Counted from the first letter of the stretch, positions 27,837-39,012 are shown. The stretch is 64,000 nt of DNA from Paenibacillus sp. PK3_47 (GCF_023520895.1 NZ_CP026029.1:2976001-3040000), one strand, 5' to 3'. A program made the numbers and translations. The notes: generated by a model from the letters alone, not told the origin.

Positions 27837-28262
27837 TTAGCGCGGTCTTTTCGTAAATATCTGAAAATCTACTCCGAACTTGTCGGTCACCATACCGTAG
27901 GCAGGACTGAAATAGGCCGGACCCAGCTCCGCCACTACCTCGCCGCCCTCTCTCAGGGCATTATACAGCTGCCGGGCATCTCCGGCATCCTCCACTGTCA
28001 GGCAAATGTTGATCCCGTTGCCCCGGCGCAGCGCCTGACCCTTGTCCAGATCCGCTACAAAAATAGCAGCATCCCCCACCTTCAGTACAGAATGGGCAAT
28101 CTTTGCCTTCTCTTCCTCGGACAGCGGAGCATCCGGGTTCTGCGGGCCTTCACCAACAGTCTGCATAAAGAGCAGCTGGGCCCCCAAACTCTCCTGGTAA
28201 AAAGCGACTGCTTCCTTTGCTGTGCCCTCAAGCAGAATAAACGGATTTAATTGGATGTTCAT
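27837..28262 (-). CDS. VOC-family protein (PhnB/glyoxalase-like)
   Basis: A 141-residue cytoplasmic protein of the vicinal-oxygen-chelate superfamily, PhnB-like group: NPFILLEGTAKEAVAFYQES at the N-terminus and YGMVTDKFGVDFQIF at the C-terminus form the two beta-alpha-beta-beta-beta halves. Members bind small molecules or act as metal-dependent isomerases or lyases; no function can be given. The ATG at 28262 fits RBS AAGGAG; a GTG 12 bp upstream is too close to it. It diverges from the WYL regulator across a perfect palindrome, so it is probably the target gene. Confidence 0.85.
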   Translation of the reverse strand: MNIQLNPFILLEGTAKEAVAFYQESLGAQLLFMQTVGEGPQNPDAPLSEEEKAKIAHSVLKVGDAAIFVADLDKGQALRRGNGINICLTVEDAGDARQLYNALREGGEVVAELGPAYFSPAYGMVTDKFGVDFQIFTKRPR

Positions 28263-28331
28263 GATCTGATCCACTCCTTGTGATTAAAGCGCCCGGTGCT
28301 GCTGGGCTTTAACGTAAGTGTAGATTATAAT

Positions 28332-28350
28332 AGTGACAACTCTTGTCACT
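28332..28350. promoter_or_regulatory. Perfect palindromic operator between the VOC gene and the WYL regulator gene
   Basis: AGTGACAACTCTTGTCACT has 8-bp perfect arms around CTC, 27 bp before the regulator ATG and 70 bp before the VOC gene. Its position and symmetry suit a dimeric regulator controlling both genes. Confidence 0.7.
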
Positions 28351-28376
28351 AATAATAATTTTAATGGAGTAATTTC

Positions 28377-29336
28377 ATGTCAAAATCAAAACGTCTGCTG
28401 GATCTGATGATGACCGTTAACCGTAAGCGTAAATTCACCGTCAAGGAGCTGGCACAGGAGTTTGGCGTCTCCTCACGGACGATTCTCCGGGATCTACAGG
28501 AGCTTAGCGAGCTTGGTGTGCCGCTGTACTCCGAGGTGGGGCCGCATGGCGGATATCAGGTGCTGAACGAAAGAGTCCTGCCGCCGATTGCTTTTACGGA
28601 GGAAGAAGCGGTGGCGATTTTTTTTGCCAGCCATGCCCTGCGACACTATAAATATCTGCCCTTCAAAGCGGAATCGCAGTCCGCGCTGCACAAATTCTAT
28701 CATTACATGCCCGGAGATGTCCGCGACCGGATGGATGAAATGAAGCACCGGATTGATTTTGTGATCCCTGCAAGACAGGCGGAGTTTCCGTATCTGTCCA
28801 TTCTGCTGGAGGCGGCTGCAGGGCAAAAAGTGCTGCTTATTGACTATGAATCGAGCGGACACAGGTCACAGCGGCACATTCAGCCAATCGGCATTTATGC
28901 CAGTAACGGCCTGTGGTATTGTCCGGCGTACTGCTATGAACGGAAGGACATCCGCGTATTCCGCTGTGACCGGATCTATTCAGCCGGGTACGATCCTTCC
29001 GGGCTTAAGCCGCACGATCTGAGACATGTCCACCTGGGGAATAAGGACGAATACAGCGGTATTAAACAGCCGGAAGAAGCAGAACAAATCCGTATTTGTG
29101 TGGATTTGGAGCCGGAGGCCGTTCAGGCCTGCGAAGGGGAACTGTGGGCTGCGGGACTGCTGCAGACCTTTACGGACGGTTCGGGCCGGCTTGAAGGTCA
29201 TGTGCCGGAAAAGGACCTGCGGTTTTTTGCCGGATTCATCCTTGGACTCGGAACAGGCGCCACCGTGCAGGAGCCGCCCGGGCTGATCGGAGAGCTGAAG
29301 AAGAGGCTGGCTGAAATCCTGAACAAATATAAGTAA
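28377..29336 (+). CDS. WYL-domain transcriptional regulator (YafY/DeoR-like)
   Basis: A 319-residue DNA-binding regulator. The N-terminal winged HTH (1-60) has KFTVKELAQEFGVSSRTILR followed by DLQELSELGVPLYSE. The WYL domain (about 140-215) contains IQPIGIYASNGLWYCPAYCY; a WCX-type C-terminal part follows. WYL domains sense nucleic-acid or small-molecule ligands. The upstream perfect palindrome AGTGACAACTCTTGTCACT is a strong candidate operator controlling this gene and the divergent VOC gene. Confidence 0.88.
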   Translation: MSKSKRLLDLMMTVNRKRKFTVKELAQEFGVSSRTILRDLQELSELGVPLYSEVGPHGGYQVLNERVLPPIAFTEEEAVAIFFASHALRHYKYLPFKAESQSALHKFYHYMPGDVRDRMDEMKHRIDFVIPARQAEFPYLSILLEAAAGQKVLLIDYESSGHRSQRHIQPIGIYASNGLWYCPAYCYERKDIRVFRCDRIYSAGYDPSGLKPHDLRHVHLGNKDEYSGIKQPEEAEQIRICVDLEPEAVQACEGELWAAGLLQTFTDGSGRLEGHVPEKDLRFFAGFILGLGTGATVQEPPGLIGELKKRLAEILNKYK

Positions 29337-29341
29337 ATCTC

Positions 29342-30751
29342 CTACATTCCCCAGACCTCCGCCAAGCGGCGGATTCCCTCTTCAATTGCATCCTCGGGAA
29401 TGCCGGCGAAGCCGAGAATGAATTCGGGTTCGTCATTCCCGGGATGCTCCCACCAGGTATAGGACATCGGAGTGACTCTTATGCCTTCCGCTGCTGCGGA
29501 CGCCGCAAGCGCTCTTGCACTGCCGCCGCTCCGCAGCTTCAGCAGGATATGAAAGCCGGCATCCCTGCCGCTGATGACTGCCTGGTCCCCGAAATGCTGC
29601 TGAATGGCACGCAGAAGAAGGTCATGCTTGCGCTGATAGAGCAGCCGCATTTTCCGCAAATGCTTCCCGAAATGCCCCCGTTCCAGAAAATAATGCAGCG
29701 CAATCTGGTTGAGCCGGGAGGCAGAGTGCTCCAGGTACAGCTCCCGGGCCAGGCTGTGATACAGCGGCAGCAGCTCCTGCGGCAGCACCATGTAATGAAT
29801 ACAAAGTGCAGGCGCAAGCGACTGGGCAAAGCTGCACATATAGATGACCGGGCTGTTCTCCAGCAGCCCCTGCAGCGCAGGAATCGGGCGTCCGTGATAG
29901 CGGAATTCACCGTCGTAATCATCTTCGATAATGTAGCTGTGCGTAGAACGGGCCCAGTCCAGCAGGGCATGCCGTTTGGATATTGGCATCGTGATCCCCC
30001 GCGGGAACTGGTGGGAGCTGGAGATGTAGACCAGGTCTGCCCCGCTCTGGCGCAGCTTCTCTGCATCCAGCCCGTCCTCCTGCAGCGGAACAGGAAGGAT
30101 TTCATACCCGCTGCGCCTGAAGGCTGCAGGTACGAGATGGTACCCCGGATCTTCTATAGCCAGACGGCTCCTTCTGCCCTGCAGCATCAGGCACAGAATT
30201 GAGCACAGCGTATACTGGTCTCCGCCGACCACGATCTGCTCTGCAGTACAGCGCAGCCCGCGGAACTGCCGGAGATAGGCGGCGATGCTGGCGCGCAGTG
30301 CAGGCTCACCCTGCGGATCGCCGTACTGCAGCAGATCCGGATTGCTGAGCTGCTCCTGATAGAGGCTGCGCCACATTTTGTGCGGAAACAGGGAAAAGTC
30401 ATTTTTAGAGATATGAAAGTCATAGGCATATTCTGTGGAATCACGCGGGGTAATCCTGGGCGCAGCCGGCGCCGGCAGCTCTGGCGGCTTGTTGCCGCTG
30501 AACATATGCATGGGCTGTACATAGCAGCCGCTGCGCGGCCTGCTTGCAATGAAGCCCTCCGCCAGCAGCTGCTGATATGCCAGCTCGACAGGGGTGGTAC
30601 TGATTCCGGCTTGTGAGGCCAGTGTGCGGATGGAAGGCAGGCGGGTGCCTGCCGGCAGCGAGCCGCTGCTGATTTCTTTTGCAAAATAATCATAGAGCTG
30701 GATGTAATATGGAGTGTCACTGTGTTCATTAAGGCCGGGCACAAGCAGCAT
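29342..30751 (-). CDS. MocR/PdxR-type regulator (GntR HTH fused to aminotransferase-like domain), PLP lysine replaced
   Basis: A 469-residue fusion. The N-terminal GntR winged helix (about 10-75) has AGTRLPSIRTLASQAGISTT; the rest is a fold-type I aminotransferase-like domain with LAIEDPGYH and YIIEDDYDGEFRYHGRP. Normally a lysine in a SFSK-L-P-LRLGY motif forms the Schiff base with pyridoxal phosphate; here the segment reads SFAQSLAPALCIHY, so the lysine is Gln and the usual Arg is Cys. This suggests loss of covalent PLP binding or a changed ligand. The ATG at 30751 has RBS GGAGG; a TTG 12 bp upstream also has an RBS. It is divergent from a GNAT gene. Confidence 0.88.
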   Translation of the reverse strand: MLLVPGLNEHSDTPYYIQLYDYFAKEISSGSLPAGTRLPSIRTLASQAGISTTPVELAYQQLLAEGFIASRPRSGCYVQPMHMFSGNKPPELPAPAAPRITPRDSTEYAYDFHISKNDFSLFPHKMWRSLYQEQLSNPDLLQYGDPQGEPALRASIAAYLRQFRGLRCTAEQIVVGGDQYTLCSILCLMLQGRRSRLAIEDPGYHLVPAAFRRSGYEILPVPLQEDGLDAEKLRQSGADLVYISSSHQFPRGITMPISKRHALLDWARSTHSYIIEDDYDGEFRYHGRPIPALQGLLENSPVIYMCSFAQSLAPALCIHYMVLPQELLPLYHSLARELYLEHSASRLNQIALHYFLERGHFGKHLRKMRLLYQRKHDLLLRAIQQHFGDQAVISGRDAGFHILLKLRSGGSARALAASAAAEGIRVTPMSYTWWEHPGNDEPEFILGFAGIPEDAIEEGIRRLAEVWGM

Positions 30752-30788
30752 AAGCGCCTCCAATCTGTCCTTTGGAAATAAACGTTTT

Positions 30789-30808
30789 TGTATATTTTAA
30801 AGTATACA
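30789..30808. promoter_or_regulatory. Inverted repeat between the MocR and GNAT genes
   Basis: TGTATA-(8)-TATACA with an A/T-only centre except one G, in the 100-bp divergent promoter region; a candidate site for the MocR protein or a promoter element. Confidence 0.4.
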
Positions 30809-30854
30809 GTTTTGCCATAGCATAGAGCTATAGAAAACGACAGGAGATGGAAAG

Positions 30855-31409
30855 ATGAGCAGCTATTCAGGATTATTGACAGGGGACAAGGTGTATCTGC
30901 GCCCGCTTAACGGAGAAGACGCCGAACTGTATTACCATATGTTCTATGATGCGGAGACCCGCCGGCTGACCGGAACGCAGAAGCATATTACCAAGGAGGG
31001 GATTGTCCGGTACATTGACCGCAAGGCGGATGATGACAGCAGTGTGCTGCTGCTGATTGCGCTCCGGGAGAATGATGAGGCAATCGGTGATATTGCGATC
31101 CAGGACATGGACCGGAACAACCGCACGGCGAATATCCGGATTGCCATCGGCGACAGCCGGCACCAGGGACAAGGCTACGGCAGGGAAGCGCTGTTGCTGA
31201 TGCTTGATTACGGGTTCGGGATTTTGAATCTGCACCGTATCGAACTGGAGGTGTTTTCATATAATAAGCGGGCTATGCATGTCTATGAGAGCATCGGCTT
31301 TACCCGTGAGGGTGTACGGCGGCAGGCGCTGTTTTATGACCATGCGTACCATGATGTGATTATGATGAGCATGCTGGAGAATGAGTACAGAGCGCGTTAT
31401 TTTGCATAA
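30855..31409 (+). CDS. GNAT-family N-acetyltransferase (RimJ/RimL-like)
   Basis: A 184-residue acetyltransferase. The acetyl-CoA motif is HQGQGYGREALLLMLDYGF (about 100-118), with LHRIELEVFSYNKRAMHVYE and GFTREGVRRQALFY following, typical of the RimJ/RimL group that acetylates protein N-termini or small amines. Substrate unknown. RBS AGGAGATGG. It is divergent from the MocR gene, which probably regulates it (inference). A CtsR-like heptad pair begins two bases after its stop codon. Confidence 0.87.
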   Translation: MSSYSGLLTGDKVYLRPLNGEDAELYYHMFYDAETRRLTGTQKHITKEGIVRYIDRKADDDSSVLLLIALRENDEAIGDIAIQDMDRNNRTANIRIAIGDSRHQGQGYGREALLLMLDYGFGILNLHRIELEVFSYNKRAMHVYESIGFTREGVRRQALFYDHAYHDVIMMSMLENEYRARYFA

Positions 31410-31410
31410 A

Positions 31411-31427
31411 GGTCAAAATAGGTCAAA
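31411..31427 (+). promoter_or_regulatory. Upstream CtsR-like heptad pair
   Basis: GGTCAAA-ATA-GGTCAAA: two heptads with the 3-bp spacing of CtsR boxes, 79 bp upstream of the -35. The central base of the spacer is T rather than the usual A. Confidence 0.55.
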
Positions 31428-31459
31428 TAAATGATAAACACTAAAATTTGTAATAAAAT

Positions 31460-31497
31460 TAAGCCGAAATGCCGGATTTTCCCGGTTTTTCGGCTTA
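31460..31497. terminator. Hairpin after the GNAT gene
   Basis: TAAGCCGAAA and TTTCGGCTTA form a 10-bp stem with an inner CCGG/CCGG pair. It lies just before the heat-shock promoter and has no long T-run downstream, so it is a weak or insulating terminator. Confidence 0.4.
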
Positions 31498-31505
31498 TAC
31501 CGGTT

Positions 31506-31534
31506 TTGTCATCCGGCAGGAAGGAATCTATAAT
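31506..31534 (+). promoter_or_regulatory. Sigma-A promoter of the heat-shock operon
   Basis: TTGTCA at 31506-31511, a 17-bp spacer, and a perfect TATAAT at 31529-31534. The start point would be near 31541, immediately before the CtsR operator. Confidence 0.85.
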
Positions 31535-31544
31535 AAAGCCATAA

Positions 31545-31567
31545 GGTCAAATAAAGTCAAAGTCAAA
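31545..31567 (+). promoter_or_regulatory. CtsR operator
   Basis: GGTCAAATAAAGTCAAA matches the CtsR heptad consensus (A/GGTCAAA-NAN-A/GGTCAAA) exactly; a third overlapping AGTCAAA follows at 31561. It covers the predicted transcription start, the classic position for repression of class III heat-shock genes. Another half-site lies at about 31583. Confidence 0.85.
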
Positions 31568-31607
31568 TTGACCGCAAACAAAAGTCAAAATGAGAGGAGA
31601 ATGGAAC

Positions 31608-32072
31608 ATGTTTGATTTGGTCCCTTTTGGAAAACGCAGAGAGGATGCTTTTGGAATGCTGGCGAAGTCTTTGAATGATGTATTCAGCGACGATTTCTTT
31701 GCCCCGATGAAAAGCACAACCTTGTCCTTCCGGACTGATATCCGCGAGAACGAACAGGCTTATCTGATCGAGGCGGAACTGCCGGGCTTCAAAAAAGAAG
31801 AAATTGACATTGATTATGCCAGCCCTTATTTGACGATCAAAGCGGTGCGCAGCGAGAACAGCAGCGAGGAGAACGAAGAGCATCAGGTGGTACGCCGGGA
31901 ACGCCGGTACGGGGAATATGTGCGCCGGTTCTATGTGCAGGATATCGCCGAGGATGGCATCCGCGCTTCGCTGAAGGACGGCCTGCTCTCCCTGGAAGTC
32001 CCTAAACGGCAGAAGCCGCAGGGCAGACGCATCGAAATTCAGGACGGCGGCTCTGAGCAGGGAAATAACTGA
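31608..32072 (+). CDS. Hsp20/alpha-crystallin small heat-shock protein
   Basis: A 154-residue ATP-independent holdase chaperone. The alpha-crystallin domain spans about 35-135 (FRTDIRENEQAYLIEAELPG, then DGIRASLKDGLLSLEVPKRQ), and the C-terminal IEI triplet is the oligomerising I-x-I motif. The ATG at 31608 is preceded by AGAGGAGA; an in-frame ATG at 31590 overlaps that RBS. First gene of an operon with a sigma-A promoter and CtsR operator, followed by a J-protein and ClpB. Confidence 0.92.
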   Translation: MFDLVPFGKRREDAFGMLAKSLNDVFSDDFFAPMKSTTLSFRTDIRENEQAYLIEAELPGFKKEEIDIDYASPYLTIKAVRSENSSEENEEHQVVRRERRYGEYVRRFYVQDIAEDGIRASLKDGLLSLEVPKRQKPQGRRIEIQDGGSEQGNN

Positions 32073-32194
32073 TGGGAGCGTTCCAAGCCCGTAAACCGCG
32101 GCTGAAAAAGGGAGCAGAGGCCCGGGCGGCCCGGACCGCCCGCCTTCATTAATCTTGAAGATTCGGCAGCGGATAAGCGGGCTTTTCACATAGC

Positions 32195-32254
32195 ACTATC
32201 ATAAAGGCGCATTGTAGTGGGGATTTACGCTATGGTGCGTCTTTTGCCGAGATA
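32195..32254 (+). other. Intercistronic hairpin before the J-protein gene
   Basis: GGCGCATTGTAG (32206-32217) can pair over 12 positions, including G-U pairs, with CTATGGTGCGTC, followed by TTTT. It may be an attenuator or processing site that reduces readthrough from hsp20 into the downstream chaperone genes. Confidence 0.4.
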
Positions 32255-32279
32255 AGCCCTGAAAAGGAGGAGGATACCT

Positions 32280-33251
32280 TTGGCGGCCAAAACCTATTAT
32301 GAAGCGCTCGGTGTGAGCAGGCAGGCCTCCAGGCAGGAGATCAAAAAAGCCTATCAGCAGCTCGCCAAAAAGTGGCATCCTGATGTAAACAAGGCGCCCG
32401 AGGCGGAAGCGAGATTCAAGGAAGCTGCAGAAGCCTATGAGATATTGGGCAGCGAGGAAAGGCGTAAAGCGTATGATGAAGAGCTCCGTTACGGATCCGG
32501 CGGGGCCGGTCCGGGGCGGGCTGGTGCATATCGTGAGGGGCGTGCTCCTTTTGGGGCAGGCTTTAGCAGCGGCGGCTTCTCCTTCGAAGGCTCCGGACTT
32601 CCCGAGGAGGATATCTTCGGCATGTTCTTCGGGGGCCGGGGGGCTGGCGGGCGTCCGGGATTTGATTTCTTCTCCGGGGGCAGCGCCGGCGGCGGTCACA
32701 GCATGATGCAGGCCCAGCTTGAAATTACACTGGAGCAGGCGTATAAAGGCGGGAATGTGAGAGTACAGCTGGCTGGAAGAGATGTAATGGTCAGTATTCC
32801 GGCCAAGGCTGCAGAAGGAACGGTAGTCCGCGTGTCCGCAGGCGGAGCCGGTGCAGATCCGGGCGGCGATGTGCTGATTGAGCTGCACCTCCTGCCGCAT
32901 GACATTTATGAGCCCGATGGAGGAGATCTGTACGGCACAGTGGAGATTGCCCCTTGGCAGGCCGTCCTCGGCGGAGAGGCCAGGGTGCCGCTGCCGGACG
33001 GCAGCAGCGTGAAGCTGAAAATTCCGGCAGGAATGGCCGGAGGGCAGACGCTCCGCCTGCCCGGTAAAGGGCTGAAGACCCCGGCGGGCGGATATGGGGA
33101 CATCCTGTTCAGGGTGGAGATCATTATTCCTTCAGAAACTACAGAAGCCGAGAAGCGGCTGTATCGTCAGCTGGCTGAAGCATCCGGCTATAAGGCCGGT
33201 GCCAGGCGCCAAGGAACTGCAGACAGACAGCGGGCTACGCGGACCGGGTAA
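32280..33251 (+). CDS. DnaJ/CbpA-type co-chaperone without zinc finger
   Basis: A 323-residue type B J-protein. The J domain (1-68) has His33-Pro34-Asp35 in [10 protein letters not shown], needed to stimulate the DnaK ATPase. A Gly/Phe-rich linker (about 75-145) and the DnaJ C-terminal substrate-binding domains (about 150-300) follow. The four CxxCxGxG zinc-binding repeats of true DnaJ are absent, which makes it CbpA/DnaJ2-like. The TTG start has an excellent RBS (AGGAGGAGG). It lies between hsp20 and clpB in the CtsR-type operon, giving a complete disaggregation partner set apart from DnaK. Confidence 0.92.
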   Translation: MAAKTYYEALGVSRQASRQEIKKAYQQLAKKWHPDVNKAPEAEARFKEAAEAYEILGSEERRKAYDEELRYGSGGAGPGRAGAYREGRAPFGAGFSSGGFSFEGSGLPEEDIFGMFFGGRGAGGRPGFDFFSGGSAGGGHSMMQAQLEITLEQAYKGGNVRVQLAGRDVMVSIPAKAAEGTVVRVSAGGAGADPGGDVLIELHLLPHDIYEPDGGDLYGTVEIAPWQAVLGGEARVPLPDGSSVKLKIPAGMAGGQTLRLPGKGLKTPAGGYGDILFRVEIIIPSETTEAEKRLYRQLAEASGYKAGARRQGTADRQRATRTG

Positions 33252-33298
33252 TTCTTAATATAGAAGCATCACATAATAACGGAAGGGTGATGGGAAGT

Positions 33299-35941
<2,643 letters not shown>

Positions 35942-35993
35942 CAGCGGGGCAGGGGGCTCACAATTTACTGACAGCTCTGTAGTTGAAGTATCC

Positions 35994-36029
35994 AAAAGCG
36001 TCCGAAGCCGTTAAGGCCGGACGCTTTTT
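35994..36029 (+). terminator. Terminator of the heat-shock operon
   Basis: AAAAGCGTCCG ... CGGACGCTTTTT hairpin with a T-run, 52 bp after clpB. Confidence 0.85.
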
Positions 36030-36132
36030 GGGTTGCAAGCAGCACCGGCCAAGCCACATCGGCCAAATTGCACCGGTTCAGGGACTGGGCGGACGCATAA
36101 GGCTGCCCGGCGCGTCCCTCCAGGCTAAAGGA

Positions 36133-36390
36133 CGCTGCATGCATTATATGCCCCGTCCTTTTCAGGCTACATTATATGTCTCGTCCACTTTCTCACGCTA
36201 ACGGACACAGCGTCCGCTATTTGCCGGAAATCGCCCCGTTTCCACTGCTAACAGACCGTAGTTCCCTTATTTCGCCAAAATGGTGGATAAACAACGCCCT
36301 TTCGGATGAAATAACGGATCTAGGGTCCGTTAGCATTTCAAAACACACCTCCAGCGTAAAATAACGGATCTGGTGTCCGTTAGCAATAGC
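36133..36390. repeat. Dispersed palindromic repeat cluster, ~50-bp spacing
   Basis: Units GCTAACGGACACAGCGTCCG (36197) and GCTAACAGACCGTAGTTCCC (36247) are 50 bp apart. Opposite-orientation units ATAACGGATCTAGGGTCCGT (36311) and ATAACGGATCTGGTGTCCGT (36361) are also exactly 50 bp apart. Each has an AACGGA...TCCGTT-type palindromic core next to an A/T-rich edge. Two degenerate CATTATATG-YC-CGTCC copies precede them. No gene is seen in the 36030-36485 interval. Confidence 0.75.
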
Positions 36391-36485
36391 ATTGCCAAGT
36401 AACCAATACGTTTTAATATGCGTGAGGCGACAGGTTGAAGTCGGCAGTAGTTAACGCGGTGTCGTATGAAATCAAAATCACATAA

Positions 36486-36514
36486 CAGGCTGTCGAGACT
36501 TTCTCAACAGCCTG
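36486..36514 (-). terminator. Probable terminator of the two-domain glycosyltransferase gene
   Basis: CAGGCTGT and ACAGCCTG with inner GAGA/TCTC form a strong hairpin 60 bp after the minus-strand stop; the tail on that strand is only moderately T-rich. Confidence 0.5.
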
Positions 36515-36576
36515 GAAACTCCCCCTGATCTGCGCCAAATCCCCGCTCCTTACGTGAAAACTCCAGCTATCTCCGC

Positions 36577-38223
36577 TCACTCCACCCAAGGCACCAGCCT
36601 CGGATGCTGATCCAGGATGGATTGATACTGTTCTTTCCAGCCGTACTGGCCGTCAGGGTCAAGCTGCATGTAACGCATATATTTATCCAGCCGCAGATCG
36701 GCACGTGACCAGCCCAGATGCTTCAGCCGCAGATTGCTGAGCTGGTGGGGGAGCTCGAAGATATTCTCCGGAAGGCGTCCGCAGTGCTGGGGAAGCTCAT
36801 TCCATGCATATTGGAAATCCTCCCGGTAACGCAGCAGAAACGGACGGTAGCTCTGGTGCGAGCGCCAGTACACATCCTCCCGGTAGTGCTGCTCATCCCA
36901 AAAATCATAGAGGCGGAAGCAGAATAAATCACAGCTGCCGTCCTGCAGCAGTGAATGGATATCTTCCGCGAACCGGGCCTCAAAAAGCTCATCCGCATCC
37001 AGGCTCAGAATCCATTCGGGCTTGCTCTTTACTACTTCTGCCCACTGCTGCTTACGCAGCTCGGATTCATTGCTGAACTTGGAAACCGTATTGTGCACGA
37101 GTACCAGAGGTATCCCCTGAAGCTCCTCCCGGCAGATATCTGCCGTGTTATCCGTGCTGCAATCGTCAATAATTACAGCTTCGTCGATATATTTACGGTG
37201 CTCGCGCAGCACCTGGCGCAGAAAGCGGCTGCCTTCATTTTTGACGACCATCGTCAAGGTCAGCTTGGGCCGCTTGGGACCCACTTGCACTATACTCCCT
37301 GCAGTAACTTGTGGTGCCGGAGCAGCTTCAGCGCCAGCCGGCTCCTGGCCATCCGCCGCAGTACGTTCCCCGGCATCTGCCGCAGCCAATTCTTCCCCAT
37401 TTTCCACAGCCGTAGCCGTCATACGGAGATATTCATCCACCTTGCTGAGATCACTGTCCCTGTAAAGATGCAGCGCAGGATAATGGGTATCCACATACAG
37501 CGGAATGCCCAAGGCTGCGGCCCGGATGCAGAAATGGCGGTCTTCTCCCCAAAAAGACACGTTCTTGATCGCGTCATAGCTCACCCCGGCTTCAATGGCC
37601 CTGCGGCTGATTAACGTGCAGGCGCCGAGACCCCCGACTTCGTAAATTCCCGGCTGCTGCAGCCTGTACAGAAATTCATGGAATCTGCGGTTGATTTCCT
37701 CCTGGCCAAGCTTTTCGCCCGGTACAGCATCCCACTGGTTGTACTCGTCATGCATCCATACCTGCGGCTGGTGAAGGGTATCCGGCTGCCACTGTGTCCA
37801 GAAGATTTCAGAAATAATATCTTTCCGCGTTCCAATCAGATGCAGAGCAGTATCCGGGTGAAGGACCAGGTCGGAGTCGACGAGGAAGAGATAGTCGTAA
37901 CCGAAGGTTTCTGCCCGGCGGATCATCAGATTTTTGAATCCGGCGACCTTCCAGACCAGGGCGGAGTTCCAGTAATGGGTGGTGTCATTGCGGACATAGG
38001 TATCGTGAAAGCCCGAAGTCTGGAGGAACACTTCCTTCCTGTTCCGGGCAAATTCCTGCAGCAGCAGGCTTGACTCTTCCTGGTCATTATCATCAATGAA
38101 ATAGTAATCCAGCTCAAAGCCGCTACAGTTCAGGCGCTTCAGCGAATGCAGGAACTGGCGCAGCACCGGCGGCTTTTGATGAACCGGGCTGCCAAGCAGT
38201 ACACGTGTCACGGTTCCGCTCAT
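36577..38223 (-). CDS. Two-domain glycosyltransferase-like protein
   Basis: A 548-residue protein. The N-terminal half has a GT-A-like fold with DYLFLVDSDLVLHPDTALHL (DxD-like) and DAIKNVSFWGEDRHFCIRA. A linker rich in Ala, Glu and Pro (about 275-320) joins it to a GT2 domain with LTMVVKNEGSRFLRQVLREH, AVIIDDCSTDNTADIC and EWILSLDADELFE. Both halves could transfer sugars, or one could be regulatory. No signal or membrane segment is seen. The ATG at 38223 has RBS GGGAGTGG; the frame can be extended to a TTG at 38307 without a good RBS. Acceptor unknown; spore or cell-surface glycosylation is possible. Confidence 0.85.
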   Translation of the reverse strand: MSGTVTRVLLGSPVHQKPPVLRQFLHSLKRLNCSGFELDYYFIDDNDQEESSLLLQEFARNRKEVFLQTSGFHDTYVRNDTTHYWNSALVWKVAGFKNLMIRRAETFGYDYLFLVDSDLVLHPDTALHLIGTRKDIISEIFWTQWQPDTLHQPQVWMHDEYNQWDAVPGEKLGQEEINRRFHEFLYRLQQPGIYEVGGLGACTLISRRAIEAGVSYDAIKNVSFWGEDRHFCIRAAALGIPLYVDTHYPALHLYRDSDLSKVDEYLRMTATAVENGEELAAADAGERTAADGQEPAGAEAAPAPQVTAGSIVQVGPKRPKLTLTMVVKNEGSRFLRQVLREHRKYIDEAVIIDDCSTDNTADICREELQGIPLVLVHNTVSKFSNESELRKQQWAEVVKSKPEWILSLDADELFEARFAEDIHSLLQDGSCDLFCFRLYDFWDEQHYREDVYWRSHQSYRPFLLRYREDFQYAWNELPQHCGRLPENIFELPHQLSNLRLKHLGWSRADLRLDKYMRYMQLDPDGQYGWKEQYQSILDQHPRLVPWVE

Positions 38224-38432
38224 TCCCCGCCACTCCCGTACAGAGTCATCATGTATAGACCATCCCCTTGAATTGACAAATAAATGATATAAATTATATG
38301 TATTCAATATATTTAGAGAGGTACTGGACTAACCCTGATTTTTAAAAAAATAGCATGAATAAAGGATTTGTTATAGGTGGAGGTACTGGTGTACACTTTA
38401 GGGGTGCATCAACATGTATAGGGGGTCTCACA

Positions 38433-38879
38433 ATGACAGAAGTATTGAACAAGGTCAAACTATCGCAATGGGATGCCCTGCTGCTGGAATCCCTGCGGAG
38501 CCGGGGCTGGTCTGATGAGCAGCTGCTGGACATCACCGGGGCAGCTGAGCTGCCGGCCGACGAAAGCGTATTTCAATTTGATTATCAGCAGCTGCAGGCC
38601 ACGGCCAAAGCCCAGCCGGAGGAATACCGGCAGGCCGTAACGTCTGGCTACCAGATTAAATATAATACGCTGCGCGGCATCCGCAGCTGGATTGTTGTTG
38701 CACTCGGCATAGAGGGCCAGCTTGAGCTGGAGGCAGGAAAGGAAGCCGTAGAGGTGGCACTTACGGATGCCGAGAAGGAACGGCTGGAAGAAGTACTGTC
38801 CTTTGGCTGGCATATTGTACCTGTAGTCTCTGAAGACCGGGGCCCGGCACAATACCGGATTGAGCCTGTCCAGCGGTAA
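38433..38879 (+). CDS. Conserved-looking hypothetical protein
   Basis: A 148-residue soluble, acidic protein (MTEVLNKVKLSQWDALLLES...). It is mainly helical at the N-terminus, with a short hydrophobic stretch (RSWIVVALGIEG, about 97-108) and an acidic C-terminal part. No family recognised. The ATG at 38433 has a G-rich RBS (AGGGGGT); the upstream in-frame extension to 38355 lacks one. It is followed by a clear terminator and is divergent from the two-domain glycosyltransferase gene. Confidence 0.7.
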   Translation: MTEVLNKVKLSQWDALLLESLRSRGWSDEQLLDITGAAELPADESVFQFDYQQLQATAKAQPEEYRQAVTSGYQIKYNTLRGIRSWIVVALGIEGQLELEAGKEAVEVALTDAEKERLEEVLSFGWHIVPVVSEDRGPAQYRIEPVQR

Positions 38880-38914
38880 CCGTGAACTCATTTTATGTAT
38901 TTTACAGCGCACAG

Positions 38915-38955
38915 AAAGATTGCCCCGGGCCTGGGATGCCGGAGCAATCTTTTTT
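38915..38955 (+). terminator. Terminator after the 148-residue hypothetical gene
   Basis: AAAGATTGC ... GCAATCTTT hairpin with a run of T. Confidence 0.8.
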
Positions 38956-39012
38956 GCATGCATGGGGGGATTGGAATCATACAATAGATATATATGCAGC
39001 TTGTATAACAAA

